Shown: in pieces, positions 33,241 to 48,000 of the stretch | Position numbering within the stretch: position 1 is the first letter of the stretch | Layout of the letters: every line of letters begins with the position of its first letter | Source of the DNA: Pomacea canaliculata | Lineage: Eukaryota > Mollusca > Gastropoda > Architaenioglossa > Ampullariidae | DNA length: 64,000 nucleotides | Direction: 5' to 3' | Assembly (NCBI RefSeq): GCF_003073045.1 | Contig: NC_037599.1 | Location: 558,001-622,000 of the forward strand | Made by a program: the position numbers and the translations under genes | The notes under the pieces: generated by a model | The model's database searches: none | Told to the model about the DNA's origin: nothing | The model's input: the letters and a program-made list of their open reading frames with translations, nothing else

Positions 33241-36200
33241 TTTGAAGAATCACATATAGAGAGAGACTAATATGTGGATGGGGTTTGGGAGTAGGATCCA
33301 AATTTGTGCTAACACACACAAATGAATACATAAGTGAGGAAAAAAAAAGGGATAAACAATCGGATTTTCAACTGAAGAGAAACAACTTCTCACTCCATCA
33401 TGCGACTTTTCTGTTACCTCCCTTTACACCTGCTTGAAAGTATCTATGTGTTATACATAATATCTAACATCCGGCTTGAAACAGTTAACAACAAATAACT
33501 ACTTAACTTGAAATGAATGCTAATATCTTGAGAGGGAATCATTCTGCCTATCACGTTACATCAAACATTTGTAACAGCTACATTGCAACATTGTCTTGTC
33601 ACAGTTTAGTTTTTCACAAAATTAAATGAGGAGTGAACTTTTGTTGAGGTCGTAATTATCGTTTGGGACTGTCTCCCTTGTATCGATTTGTGTTGCTGTT
33701 TTTTTTTATTACTCTTCTATACATTTTCCACCTCTGATTTGAAAAGGATCCTGTAAGCAAAAGGATTTTTAGAGGCGGGAGTGATGTAATGTAGAAACAG
33801 ATCCAATGTGCATGTCCTGCAGTCACATAGCGTTCTTAGTCTTGTCCTTTTTTGCACAGATCTTGTGACACGTTATCTCAGGGACAGATCCAATGTTCAT
33901 GTCCACCTCCGCACCCTACTTAGTAAATATTGTACTAGCAGTCAGCTGCCTTTCTTTGTCTTGTCTTTTGTTCTGGGGTCTTGTGACAAGTTATTTATCT
34001 CGGGTGAAATCACAGCCGTTCTATGCCTATACTCAAAATTGACACAAAGCATATAACTAGAGTTATTTAACATTTTTTACTAGACATACAATTGACCAAG
34101 TTGGATAACAGAGTGCCTGATATGTCTTTCTGAATGAAAGTGGCAAATTACACCTATTACTTTACCAGTTTTATGAGGAGTTTTGTGCAAAGTGCACTTA
34201 ATTTTCTTGAGCACGTAAACATGCACCTGCTACCTATCTGTTACAATATTTAAAGAAACAACTTATTCAAAAAACAATACTCCATTGATAAATATGCTTT
34301 CAAATATGCAAGTGTATTTTGACTGTTACGCAATGTTTGGTTTTGCATTTCTGTCAACACTCGTAAAAGGCAATTACACACGCATGCATGCACATACATT
34401 TTACCTTCCATGCACAAACTAGTAACTTTAACTCAAAATCACCCGAGACATCAAAATTTTTCATCAAACTTTCATTATCTTTCAGTCACTCATAGATCTC
34501 AAATCTGGCGCATGTTGAACAATACAACACTGTAAAAGAGACTGATTTCTAACCACTGAAATAACACATGAAAGTCTGTGTAATCACAGAAAATAATTGT
34601 CTGAAAATCTTTGCCTATCTCAAACTAGAAGTTCTAACTTGATAACCAAGCCAAATAACACATTAATTTACACTGTGGACAAAATAATTAACTGTACCTC
34701 ATGTAACACTTTGTTGACACCATGACAATAAACAATTTATTTAAATAACCTGCAACTCATATAAATACTTTCTAAACCAAATATTTAAACTTTCACAAAA
34801 TCTGAAGCAAAATATATGTTTTTGGAATCACATTCAAACATGTTTGAAAGCCATTTACAATCTTATACAAAACTCTGTACTCAAAAGATGACAAAGGTGC
34901 AAAATTCAACCATTTGATATGTTTTTCTGGACTCAACTTACAAAATGCACAACACTATTAATATGATATGCAATTGATGCAAAGTGCATAATCTCTTAAA
35001 AGTTTGGTGAAACTGTAGACACTCTTAAGGCTGATAAGGCCATCAAAAAGTGAGAAACTAAAACAGACCCTGCTTTGTGGTGGGCAGAAGAAGAAGTGAA
35101 AAAGTTCTGGGCGTTTTTCAACAAGTAGGCAACTAGGGGCCATCTTATGGCTGGATTGGATAAAGAACTGGAATGTGTATAAGCAATCCAAAACAATCAT
35201 TTGACTGTCCAGTATTAAAAACTCTTGAAGGACCCAATGAAGATGCATCAAACAACAGTATCAAAACCACACACAAAAAAAAACAAAAAAACCTGGGCAA
35301 GGAATGTCTTCTGTAGATCAGATCAAGAGACAAGAATGAAGATATTTCTACTTCAAGAACATCCCTGATCAAAGATGCTGAAAGGGATCAAAGATGCGTT
35401 GCTGAACACTATTATCACAATGGAAGGGCACTGGACCACGTCTTCTGTCACCTGGCAAAACATGACTCAAGTTTCACAGACCAACACAGTAAAATACCAG
35501 TGCACACGTCTCTAGGCCGTTTCAGTAGCACATGACCCAACACTTACAAAACAAGGCGATCAAATGAAAAGAATTAGCATCTGGGATTCTGATTGAGACC
35601 CTAGACAAAATCTTTAAGCGGCAGGGTCTGTCCCACTGAGGATCTCACAGCGGCAGTAAATCGTCCCAGTCTGCTGAACTGTGGTGTGAGGGCCTTTTTC
35701 ACTAAAGTAAGGCGTGATGGATGATGCCACTAGACTGTGGTGTGACAAATGACACTATAGAGTGGCGTGATGCTACTACAGTGTTGTGATGACTGATGCC
35801 CTTTGACTGTTATGTAATGTTTGGTCATGCATTTCTGTCAACACTCGGAAAAGGCAATTACAGAAACATTTAGAACTTTTAAATAGTTTATATAAATACA
35901 CAACAATCTTGAAGAATGTCCCAGTAATCTTACTGCAGATAGCCATTTGGTTATGTCAGTGCCTTCTAATCCATTTCCCTAAGCATACATTTTGATTTTG
36001 CCACTCTGTATCAAAAGCCAACTATAAAACAGGAAAAGGCAATCAAAATATCTTTCTTATAACAATCAACATATAATTATTCTTATTCTTTTATAACAAT
36101 CAATATGTAACTGCTCTGATTTCGTAAAATCTGAAACAACCAAACTCTTCATCAATATCACTCCAGCAGCAAGCAAAAAGCCCCTGTTTGTGAAACACTT

Positions 36201-38875
36201 TCAGGGGAGTAAACTCGTGATTAAAAGTCTCTCTCACATGGACACACTTTCTCACTTATACACACACTCTTTCTCAGGACAGCTTTATGGTTAGTGTACC
36301 ATAAATGTGAAAGTGATTATTCCCCCCTATCCCTGATAAAAAGAATTCAATGCTCAACCATTTTTCACAAATTATGAAATGTTTACCTAAAATACAAACA
36401 GATACTGTGGTACAGCAATTTGCAAGGAACACCAACACCTGAAAATGTCTAACCCTTTGAAGGATGACAGTGATAGCACTACCTCAAACATGAAGACAAT
36501 GAAGGTACCACCAAGTGCATGTGGACAGCCAAGCTGCTCAATCTCGACTTTCATGTCTGAGTGGCTTCTTGTCATTGCAGTCATAGTGGTCCCACACATG
36601 CATTGCCATGACAACACAGGCTTTTTCTGGGTTAACATTCATTTTGATTGGTAAATTCAATCCTGACATTATGAGGGAGAAAGTTCTCTTTCAACATTCA
36701 GGACAAAAAGGTAAGGATCCACAAAAAATGGTTTTACAAGTCCACAATAAACCCGATAATTTAATCATTTCTGCATAGGAAGATTGGGGCTAAAAAGATA
36801 AAGTTATTAAAACTTTCATAACTTTTTAAAGGTCATGCATAAGTATTTTTGTGCACAAATCATATATATTGTTTTGGGAGGTTATTAGGTTACAAACATT
36901 TCTCGCAAAAAAAAAAAAGGTCTGAAATCCTCATCAGCAACAAAATCAGCTACATAAAAGAAAGAAGGCATACCAACAAGAAAAATAGAACTAATGCTAA
37001 ATGTGGAGCTACTGTTAAAGCACTCCACCCCAATCAACATACTTTGTACATAGAAAGAGTGACATCAAATCCAAAATAAACCTAACTCTGAAAGTGTTTT
37101 GGTTGTGCCATATTTCTTACTTTATAGCTAATTTTTTCTCCTTCAACTTAAAATAACACTTATCGCAAAATCTGTGCATGTGTGTGTGTGGTGACAAAGT
37201 GGTTGTGCAGGCACAAGTAAAAGCAAGAGAGGTGGGTAGCTGATGCAAGCAACAACTTTGTATAAAGCCCACAGATTTTGATGTCACTGAAATAAATAGG
37301 TCATTTTATCAGCCACTCCTGATTCACAGGTATCTCGTGGGTGTGATTGGTGCAAGTTACATGCAATGAGTAACGTCGGGAAGATTTGTGGCAGGTCAAC
37401 TCCAAAAGCAAACAGAAAACATCCACTACGCTCTCTCTCTCTTTCCACCAGCCTGATGTTGCCCCAGCCTTTCAGTTATTCAGGGTATTGAATGTCAATA
37501 AAAGGCATGTAAACAAAACTTTCTTGTAATATTACAATTCAACATTCCTGAAGGAAAACTGTCATGTTGCTTTATCTTATCCAAAAAACCAGATTTGTAT
37601 ATGGGAAGGGTCACACATTTTGAAGTTCCACAAAACCAAAACAAGGAAAAGGGAAGTTCACTGGAGAAATGTTGGTACCTGACATTTTCCAACTGATACA
37701 CAGCACCACACACTAAGCACAAGCCTTGCTGGCACTGTCATTCTAATAACTAACATCTGAAACAGGTACATTTAAAATAAACTACAATGGAGGCTGGGTT
37801 TGGAATTTTAAAAGAAAAATCACAAATTAAAACATAATCATTAACAATGTGATTTTAGAGATACTACTCTTTAGAACTTGGCACACCTCTGGAAAGTGTG
37901 GCATCAAACGGAAAAATAAACAAGCAATAAAAATGTAGTATTTAGCATCCTCTACATACTATAGATATCTTTAGTTTACATTAAAATATTAACATGGAAA
38001 TATTAAATAAACTTTCCATTCTTTGGCCCATTCTGGAAAAACAATCTAAGCCAACTGATACTCAAATCAAGCCAAGCAATTTAATGCTAGAATTATAAAA
38101 ATAACCAAGTTCATCAAATTAATTTAGTTTATTTAGAGTAAACTTTTTTTTTCTTTTTTTGATAATTTCAGAATGCATAGCATTTCTTGGATTTAAAATG
38201 AATTATTCAACACACACCACATGCCTATGGCTATGGTCCAGCAACTACTGTCTCCTTGATCAAACCAAGATTCAAAAATAACTTTGCTGGCATACAGCCC
38301 AAATTCTAGCATTTGAACGCCAAAGACTGTTTTACTAGCATAAAGCATTGGTCTGCATAGCAGATATAGTGAAATATCACAACACCAATATCATACCCTC
38401 TCAACATCCTTTTCTTCAGACAGAGATAACATGACAATTGTTGTTGATAAGTCATCGCTTAAAAGAAACAATATGCAAAAATAAGATATGTATTGAATTA
38501 TGAGTGAAGATTGTATACTTTACCAGATTAAAAAATAATTTTACAAACCTGCACATTTATTTCCAGCAAAAAACAAAGCAATCAAAGGGAGCTTAGATGT
38601 ACTGTCCCATCACAGGACAGAGACGCACTATAAACAGGACACAGATGTACTGTCCAACACAGGACAGAGATACACTATCAGCAGGACAGCTCTGTGTTTC
38701 CTGCAATTCAAGTTGTTGTCTGGTGGGCTATGGAAAAAAAACAACAAAAAAACAAACAAACAAAAAAACAAACCAACCAAACTCTGCAGGTAAATAGATC
38801 TGCTACTGTCAGCTACACTGCCAACCTCAAGCCACAGTCTTCAGGCCACTGACATGACATCACGACAGTCCAACA
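33241..38875 (-). other. AT-rich non-coding stretch, possibly 3' UTR of GIPC
   Basis: No coding exon is recognised over 5.6 kb downstream of the GIPC stop codon. It could be a long 3' untranslated region, intergenic sequence or both. Two segments of about 60 bp near 34320 and 35805 (ATTTCTGTCAACACTCG..AAAAGGCAATTACA) are about 90% alike, and two segments near 33800 and 33880 share ACAGATCCAATG.TCATGTCC. A two-copy repeat of about 50 bp containing AGATGTACTGTCC lies at about 38594-38688. Confidence 0.45.
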
Positions 38876-39060
38876 TTAGAACTGCTCTGTAAACTCTTGA
38901 ACTTTCTTGAGTCGACCACTCTTGGCATCGCTGATGGCACCCCATAGATCAAAAATGAAGTCATCTGTGAAGCCAAACTCTTTGAGATCGGACTCATCCA
39001 TACCAACAGTGAATTCATGTGGGTTTTCTGATCTGCTTCCAATTTCCCAGATGGTTTGTG
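38876..39060 (-). CDS. GIPC: GIPC coding exon 5 (residues 283-343): C-terminal GH2 and stop
   Basis: The acceptor follows TTATTTCTTTTGCAG. It encodes QTIWEIG then [15 protein letters not shown] and ends EFTEQF, stop TAA at 38876-38878. The short extra tail after the DAK block makes the protein slightly longer than human GIPC1. Confidence 0.94.
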
Positions 39061-42000
39061 CTGCAAAAGAAATAAGTGGTGAAGCAAGCATGAAGAAAAA
39101 TCCCACAACTATTCTTTTAAGGACAAAAGTAAAATAAATGTCTGCTACATGATGCCATTATGACCAGCAAGCTAAGAAGACGCAAGGAATGTGCACAACA
39201 AGTCCCATGAAATACGAGATGATACTATGTGTCTTGCATTCTGATTTTCTCTTACATTAGTTCCACTCCACAATCATATGATGATGATGCTCACATGCGA
39301 TTTAGACACATTTTACAAAAATTCAAGTATTTAGAAAGTTGAAGGGAAAAACAAGCCCGAAAAAGTGCTACACAAAACATGTTTTAACCCAGGGGTCTCA
39401 AACTCATATTAGCATGTGGGCCACAGTGGAAAGTAACAGCCAGTCAGCGGGCCGCACCACGAAAAGAAAATGTTTTTTCATTAAATTTTACGAAGACTAC
39501 TGTCACTGCAGTTAAATTCTAAAATAAAGTTTTTATAATTATTAATTACATTTAGTGTAGTTTATTACATGCACAGGCAGTTTAGTTTATTAAAATAAGT
39601 TGACGTTGTCTCTGTCACTAATAAAAAAGCAGAAACTGTAGTTCCCCCCCCAAAAAAAAATACCAACTATAATTACTAGGCCTACTGCAGATGGCTCGTC
39701 AATCCTGTTTCTGTCCACTCAGCTGAGATCGTTTGGCAGAGACCAGACCATCGACGTTAGGCCTGAAGTCGCGTGTAGTGGCAAGCCGCAAGGCTGCTCT
39801 CAGATGCTCATCAGTCAGTCTTGATCGTAATGCTGTTTTGTTGATCTTCATTCTGGAGAAAAACTGTTCGCAAACGTACGTACTCCCAAACATCGCTAGA
39901 ATTCTAGCAGCTGTGCAGAATAAGTTTGGAAAATTCTCTCTAGGAAGAAACTGGTAGAAATCTGGAACTCCAACATCAACGTATTTTTGCTTCAGAACAG
40001 TGTCACACTGCAGGTCCAGTAGTTCCATCTGGACTTCCTCTGGAACGTTTTTCACATCAACTGCGAACGGAGTGGCAACAAGGACAAACTGTGGTTCGAG
40101 AGGAGGGATTGCTGAAAGCGGTGTTCAAAATCTTCCAGTAGTCTGGAGAGGATGTCTACGTAGTCTTTCAGGCGCTGAGGTTCAACCGTTATGCTCTGTA
40201 GAAAAGAGAAATGAGCCAGGTTTCCATCTGCCAGCTGAGTAGCCCACAAAGTCAGCTTGCATCTGAATGATTTGATGCGGTCAAACATCACGGTAATCAG
40301 CTGCTTTGAGCCCTGTAGTTGTGAATTAAGTGAGATGTTGCGTGATGTCAGTAAGAAAAGCAAGATCCGACAGAAACATTGGGTCACTGAGCTGAGGTGT
40401 GTCTCTTGTCTTTCATTGCCATGAACAATGCTACTTCCCGTCTCAGTTCAAAAAATCTCTGCAGCACTTTTCCACGACTCAACCATCTGACTTCCGTATG
40501 ATACAGCAACTCTCCGTATTCCGTTTCTAAATCAGCTAGAAATGACACAAACTGTCTGTGGTTGAGACCCCGTGCACGTATGAAGTTCACCGTCTTCACG
40601 ACAACATCCATCACGTTCTTCATTTGTAGACTTTTGGCACAGAGTGCTTCTTGGTGCAGAATGCAGTGTATGGCTGCAAAAGGTCCCGCCAAGCTGAGCT
40701 GATTCCGTTTCTCTACCATTAATCCAACAACACCAACCTTCTCTGAACACATTGCTGGTGCACCGTCCGTAGCCACTGAAACAAGTTTTTCCACGGTAGC
40801 CCACACCTGTCAATACAAGCTTCCAGTTCTTGAAACACGTCATCTCGCTAACAATAAAGCTTGCCTTCACAGAATCTTCGCTTGCTGTGTTGATGCGTGC
40901 AAAAAAGTTTCTTTGTTTGCTGAAAGATGCTTTTTAGTAGTTCCCTCCCTTGTGATATTTTCATTTCGCTTGTGAACGGGGGTAATTTTCACTGCGGGAG
41001 TTAATCACCAAGCACAACATACATATACACCATGGACGTGCCGCACAAAAATGTTTTGCGGGCCGCGTGTTTGAGACCCCTGTTTTAACCTATTAATGAA
41101 ATGAGACTTCTAATGAATATTTGAAAAATTCTGAGAAACACATATACAAGCAGACCTTTCACTAAAACATCATAAAACTGAGTTAACAATAACATATGCA
41201 ACAAACCTGTATATTTTACATCCCATACACAATTCATCTAAACAAAAGGTTCGGTTACAGTTACTGACAGTTATGGAAGCTTGCTGTATAGAAAATCTGC
41301 GAGAAGACCTACCCAGCTCTGTGTCATTGATGCCCATGAAGTTCTCCAACAAGCCATTAATTTTCTCAACAGCAACATTGACCACATCATCAGGCTGGAC
41401 AGACAGATCAAGCCACACATTACTACTTTCCTTCTCATCTGATGATTTTCATCTAGTCAACATCAGTGCATAGTGCTTGTAAGTAACATTACACATTCTA
41501 CACAGTTGATGTCAGTGCACAGTATTTGTCAGTACACAGAAGTAACTGCAGCCATCTCACTATGATGGCAACCAAACACCTTTCCTAAATCACGTGACAA
41601 AGACACAACATGAAACAGCAATGGAAATAATGCTTCTGTTTTATCTGCATCATGATGAAATCTCATCTCATTACAATTATTACCAAATCACATACAAACC
41701 TAAAGTGGACTAAAAGCCCAAAATGCTCTTCTTTGTATACTCTCATGTAAAGATATTTCATAGAAACATGCACATATTTTTTAAAGGGTATTTTCCACCC
41801 AGGATCATAAATTTTAAAGTGTCATTACGAACAATTCATTAGTTTTTAAAATATACAGTCGGACCTCGATAAGTCGACCTTCCCTAAGTCGAAAACCTCC
41901 CTATACCGAATTTATTGTTAGTTGCGCCTATTATGCCATTTTCCCTAACTCGAAAACTGCGTAAGTCGATTTTTTTTTCTTCGGGTCCCTTTGAGTTCGA

Positions 42001-45000
42001 CTTATCGAGTGCGACTGTACCTTGTAGGTTTCTTAATTCATTTAAAAACTGTTCTTTCTGAAATATGAGCAAATAAACACCTTCCAATCACAACACGTAG
42101 GCCAGAAAGATCAAAACTCTCTATCTTTCATACACACACAACAGGTGAAAATTGTCATTGTGGAACATGGATATGTATAAGATTCCAGTTCTGCAAACAG
42201 CTATTGCCTTGACAAAGATTAGCATATTCTTGCAAGACTATTATATTTATATATATCTTCATCTATGTATATTAAAATTTTGACCTTATCTGTGCACAGG
42301 TGAAAAGACTGCATGTGGCAAAACAAAGGGGAGGAGGTTAACTCTGATTTTGGAATAAGTAAGTTTTGATAAACTATTTACCATGGGAAAGGGAGAGGGA
42401 AACTACACAGAGTTTAAAACATGTTTGTGCCTCATTCAATACTCTGTCCAACATATGTACTCACAATCTCCACAGTAGCTGGCCCCTTGGAGCGTAACCG
42501 CAAAGTTTCTTTTCCTGTTCCCATTTTGCCACTCCCTTTTTTGCCACTTGAGGGCCCGATGTTGGCTGTGAAGGAAAACAACAACAAACAGATTACTAAC
42601 ACAACAGGTATTCTGACAAACTGTCTTGCAGCAATAATAATCAACTAGTTTCTGAAGTTAAAAGATGGGCTGCTAGTATACAAAACATGTAATAAATAAA
42701 AGTTTGAATGGCTGGCAAGTGAGACAGACTTTCTATACACGTGAGAGTGCTTCAATTAACAGTACCTGGCCAGTTGACAATGTCATGCAATACCTTGCAT
42801 GGATTCTGATTGATGAGTTAATGACACTGTAAAATGTAATAACATTGCAATACTACTGTGGCAATGCAGCGATAACATTATTTCAAGACACAAGATTCAA
42901 AACAAACATTAGATGATCAAGTTGTCCATGTCGTTGATCAACTGCAAGTTGCTAAACATATATAAATCAGAAAAAAGTAAAAGCGGCCCGTACATCAAGA
43001 ATAACTTACTGTGTGCAAGTTAAAACCTACGGAGTCCTATGGTTGCAATATCTACTGCTGTGAGTCTGAGCTACCTCAGAAACAAGGCAGTTTCCCTGGC
43101 CCTGATTATTTTTTGCCCTACAGAGTTCATCTATGTGAGGTCAATAACTTGCTGTCAAGTCCCTCCAAGTGTGAGACTCTCGACAATCTCCTTCTGTTAC
43201 TGTAAGTTTACACACTAAGAATTAGGTCTATAACTGCACCTTTGTATAAAATGGGTGAACTGTGGTGTACAGTCAAATAACAGGTGTAAGTCAGATCTCA
43301 GCATTGTCTGGTTTCACTTTCACAGTTTTGATTATTTATAGGTTTGCCATCAATATTTAAATAGGAATTTCGGCAGGAATTTTGCAGCTTATTGTGGAAA
43401 TGAAAACAGATGATGCATACAGCCTAGAAACTGTAAAGAAAACTACATTATTACTCTTTTATATCATATACAATGTATTTTTACTTTTTGTATGTTAAAA
43501 AATGGTCAACAACATTAAGAGTTAAGGTCTTATGTGGCCTAGTATTATTTTCAGATTTCTTATATTCACAACAGATCCTGTGCCCCTAAGCCCTGTGAAA
43601 ACAACTGTATAAAGAGCCAACTGTAATGGTCTTACAACACAGTGCCTCTCCTGCTAGTCTGTTCACAATACTGTTGTTCTTGAAAGGATAATGTCTCCAG
43701 TCTAGGTTTCTTAACCTAAGCAAAAAAGAGTTGTCTTAGGTGGTGGCCCTGGCCCTATGCTCCGCTGGGGGGTGAAAAGGAATAACAACAAGAAGAAGAA
43801 GGTGGTGGTGGCCCACCTGCCATTTATCAGGATGCTGACCTATTCTTACACATGCACACACATTCTTAAACTCACATAAAGCCCTTACTCAGCTTGTTTA
43901 AATCGCTAGCCATACCACTCAACACTAATCAGGTCAGAGTATTAAAAGAATCCATGCCTTTGTTTTGCAAGTCAAATTATGTGTGTATGTGTGCATAAGC
44001 ATCCAGAAGAACCAGTATACATTTGCATGTATTCATGCATGCAAGTATACATGAACACATACATACATGCACTGCTGACCAACTGGGAGAAGAGAGAGAG
44101 CAGGTCATCAGTTCAAGGCCACCATGATAAGATTAGCCCTGGAAAAACTTTTCGATCAACTGTCTGGACTGGGCTGGGGCACAGAAAAGCAAAAGATGCC
44201 TCTACTTCAGGGGAAAATACTGCAGATGCTCAAGACAGGCAAATGTTGTCAGGGAAGGCTTTGCTTGAACACTGGCCACTGTGTTTGTTTTCAAAAAGAC
44301 AGCAGCTCAAGGGTGGGTGGAAGATGAAATTAAGTTGTGCTGACCACTTCAAGTCCACTGGTCTTGTCTTCTGAATCATTACCTACTTTAGCCCAACATC
44401 TACACTCAAACATCACTGCAGAGCCAACTCTTTTTGAGGTATACATATCTTCAAAGGCATGATGCAATGACCCTGTAATAGGGCTTGAGTTCCCTTAGGG
44501 TTCAACAAGCTAAGACATGAGAAAGACCACACATTTCATGCCACAGTTTGAGTTCCTTTGGCCACACTACGTCAGCAAGGAGCGCCTGGTAGTAGTTGAA
44601 ACACTTGCTTGTCACCATTGCAGTGAGAGGCTCTGGGTTCAGATCTCCTTTCAGGACACTTACCTGTTCACAGGGCTAAGCATTGGTGGTTTTCCCCAGT
44701 ACTCTGGTTTCCTCCTCCCTTCCTCTCCCCCTCCAACCCCTCCCCCACACTAGTGTGAAATCACCTCAAGGTGGAAGCACTTTCCTACTAAATAAACCAA
44801 CCTTAGTGTAAGCAAGTGTTATTATATATCGTTTGCTGTTCCACAAGCTTCAGGTGTTATCCTCACTCAGCCTTCAACACCACCATGTCTACACGAGAAA
44901 ACAAGCCTTCCATTTATGAAACCATGAACATGGACTTACTGAACACCAGTGCCACAGTTTAAAGTGCCATAGAGGAAAACTTTTAACAATAAGGACAAGC

Positions 45001-48000
45001 AATTGTTCTTTTAGTAAATGGATACCTGGACTTTAACAGTCAATCTTATTTAACATTAGAGTTTTCATAGACAACAAAGAATTTATGAACTGACTGGAAA
45101 TGACAATAAATCTAAAACCAATGACTGAGAAAATGCTGAATAAAAGTTTGAATGAATGGAGTAGCTCACCAAATTTTACTTCACAAAAAGCAGATGGGCA
45201 GAGCTATACTTGAAGTTGAAGGTCTGTAGATAGAGAGAACAAATCACATGATAGGGAAGAGATGGAAGTAAACAGATAGAATCCAAGACAAAGTTTAAAC
45301 AAACCAGTTTAAACAGGTCAGTCTTATAAGAGGTGCTGAAATGGCTTTAGACAAACCAGTTTAAACAGGTCAGTGACACAAGAAGTGCTGACAATGGCTT
45401 GTCATGATGTGCCACTGTTTCCACTCTTCCCATTGGCACTTGTTTCTTCATACAAACATCAACTTATGGACTTACAAGATTTTGTTATTTTATCTTCTAA
45501 CCTTGCTAAACAAAATGATTGCTATAGTTGAACATGGTCCCAAAGGTTCATAAATTTGATCTTTTCGACCTTTAATACACTACACTCTTCATTCTAAATG
45601 CCATGTGAGTGTCCTCCAAAGAGTAACCAACATCAAACACTGGTTGTAGGCTAAATGTTGTGTTCACTAAGCACTGCACAAGCAGTGGTCATACGCACTA
45701 CTGTATCATTATAGTGGAAGCAAGGTGCAGGCTTCCTAGAAGATCGTCACTTATTTAATGCCTGAAGCAGTCTCAGAATTTCTTTTCCACACTGAGCTTA
45801 TCAGGTGTATGAACAGCACTATCACCAGGTGCCGAACACAGAGAGGGACCCTGCTTTCCCTTGTGTACATTCAAATGCTCACAGCTGATGGACACAAATG
45901 GCAGATTGCATTCATTTACAGTCCTGGCTAAAAGATGTTAGACATGGTTTCAAGTTGGTATTTCTTGTGATCTGTCCTGCAGTGATTGACTGCTTCAGCA
46001 TATGTGTTTACAAAGACAAAAATAAGATTCACAAAAAGTACCTCTTCAGTACACATTGATATAAACAAGATTTAGATACTTATAAACAGCTTTTTCCCAA
46101 GAGAAGTGCACTAACAACCAAATTCAAAAGCACTCCTCCCACACTGTAGAACACTAACAGCTCAGTCCACACAAAAGCTTCACGAATTTTGTCAATACCT
46201 GAACATGTATTAATGAGAGAATTTGTATTATTAAGCTCAGGTAAACGTTATTCCATGCCAATATGTAAACGTGATAGACACTTGAAATCGTTTGTGCCAG
46301 TGGCATGTGTGTGATGTTGTAGGAACACACATGATTATTCTTGATGTAAGTTGTTGTTTGTTTTATTTTATATAAATATATAATTGTCATTTTTCATTGC
46401 TAATATTTTTTATGTTGACATCTTTTAATGCTGCACCTTGCAATGAACTTTATTCTTACTTTTATTTTTAACTTTTACTTTGTAACTAGAGCATCTTCCC
46501 ATGTTCAAATTTCCCACTGGGACAAATGAAGTTGATCATGTCATTGTCACACACGGACAGTTCTTTCTCAGGCAATGTGGCTGCAATGTACGAGACTCTC
46601 AATTTCCTGTAGTTAACACCAGATCCTACTGATGGTACAAAGTACTAGGGACACATACAAACAGCTGAAAGTTGATGGTTTTAGGGGTATGCAAAAAACA
46701 GTGAAACAATTAAAATTATTTTGCATGTAAAGTGACATTTGGAATCTCCAAGGTCTTGTCACACCCAGAACAGCAACTTGTAGGATTCTGTATTTGCAAA
46801 GGTGAAGTGGGATGTGGACAGATGGCCTAGAAAGCAGGTGACTCATGCCACCCTCTCTTCTCTCTGTCCCCATTTACATGTCCACTTGTCTATTCATGCA
46901 AACCACCCACCTCTCTATGAAGCTATTCAAGAAAACCACCCACCTCTGTATAGAGCTGTTCTATTCCTACAAACCACCCACCTCTCCATGAAGCTATTCT
47001 TGTAAACCAAGTCCTACACCATCTATCCCTGAGGCCTCACTGCAAACCCTCCCCTACCTAGACTTTCACTGACCATTAAAAGAGACTGTTTAAAAATACC
47101 ACAGGTTTTTAAAAGCTGAACAGGGCTCCTGGTGGAAGATGACCCACCTCTGTGTACATAGCAAATGCTACATGAGGGAAAATGTACTTTGTATTCAACA
47201 CAATGTACTGTACTGTCCCTTGTCATTTAGTATGCATTTTTCTTGTACATCCACTATCTGCCTCTTTCTCAATTGTGCAAAAACATACTTGAGAAGATCT
47301 GCACCAGTCCAGGTGTTGTAAAATACCCAACACAAATCCTCAATGTGCTCAGCGTGACCATTTGAAGGTGCAGATTATAACTCCTCTATATTAGTTTTAG
47401 AGACGGACTCAGTTACATCTGAGACATTAAAACAAATGTGTAAACAGATGGACTCAGTTACTCTTTCATCTGAAGCATTAAATCTGTTTTTTTCCTGAAC
47501 CTTCAGTTTCTAAATGTAATATAAAGTGGTGCATTAACTGGCGCATTGTGACAGATAACTATCTCATAAAGATAATGGGAATTTATGTAGCGCATTTCCC
47601 CACTTAACTGAAGATACTTTAATGTGCTTTACAAAAGAAAGGCTACTACACAAAGATGACACAAAATTTACATAACACACATATACATAAAGACTAAAAC
47701 ATGTTGGCAAACGGCTTGAATGTATTTCTTTTACTCGAGATGAATAATTTGCATAAAGAATAATGTAGCCATAGAAACACTGGCCTGCTAAACAAGGGTG
47801 AAGATGTGCACAGAAATTACAAACTGATGAGTGTGCACCAACTTCATACTGTTGTCTACATCAAGTAATGTATGCAGTACTTGTCTACTCCTATTGCCAC
47901 CATTAAACTGCTACATCTTCAAGTGGGTGCAACCTGGTGTACAGGTACATGTGTAAAACCACAACGCCTGAAAGTTAAGATGAAGGTGGAGGGTCAGCTG

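Noticed and set aside
32635..33331. Overlapping His/Ser/Leu-rich minus-strand frames
   Set aside because: Open in several frames because of the GA/GT-rich repeat; no domain.
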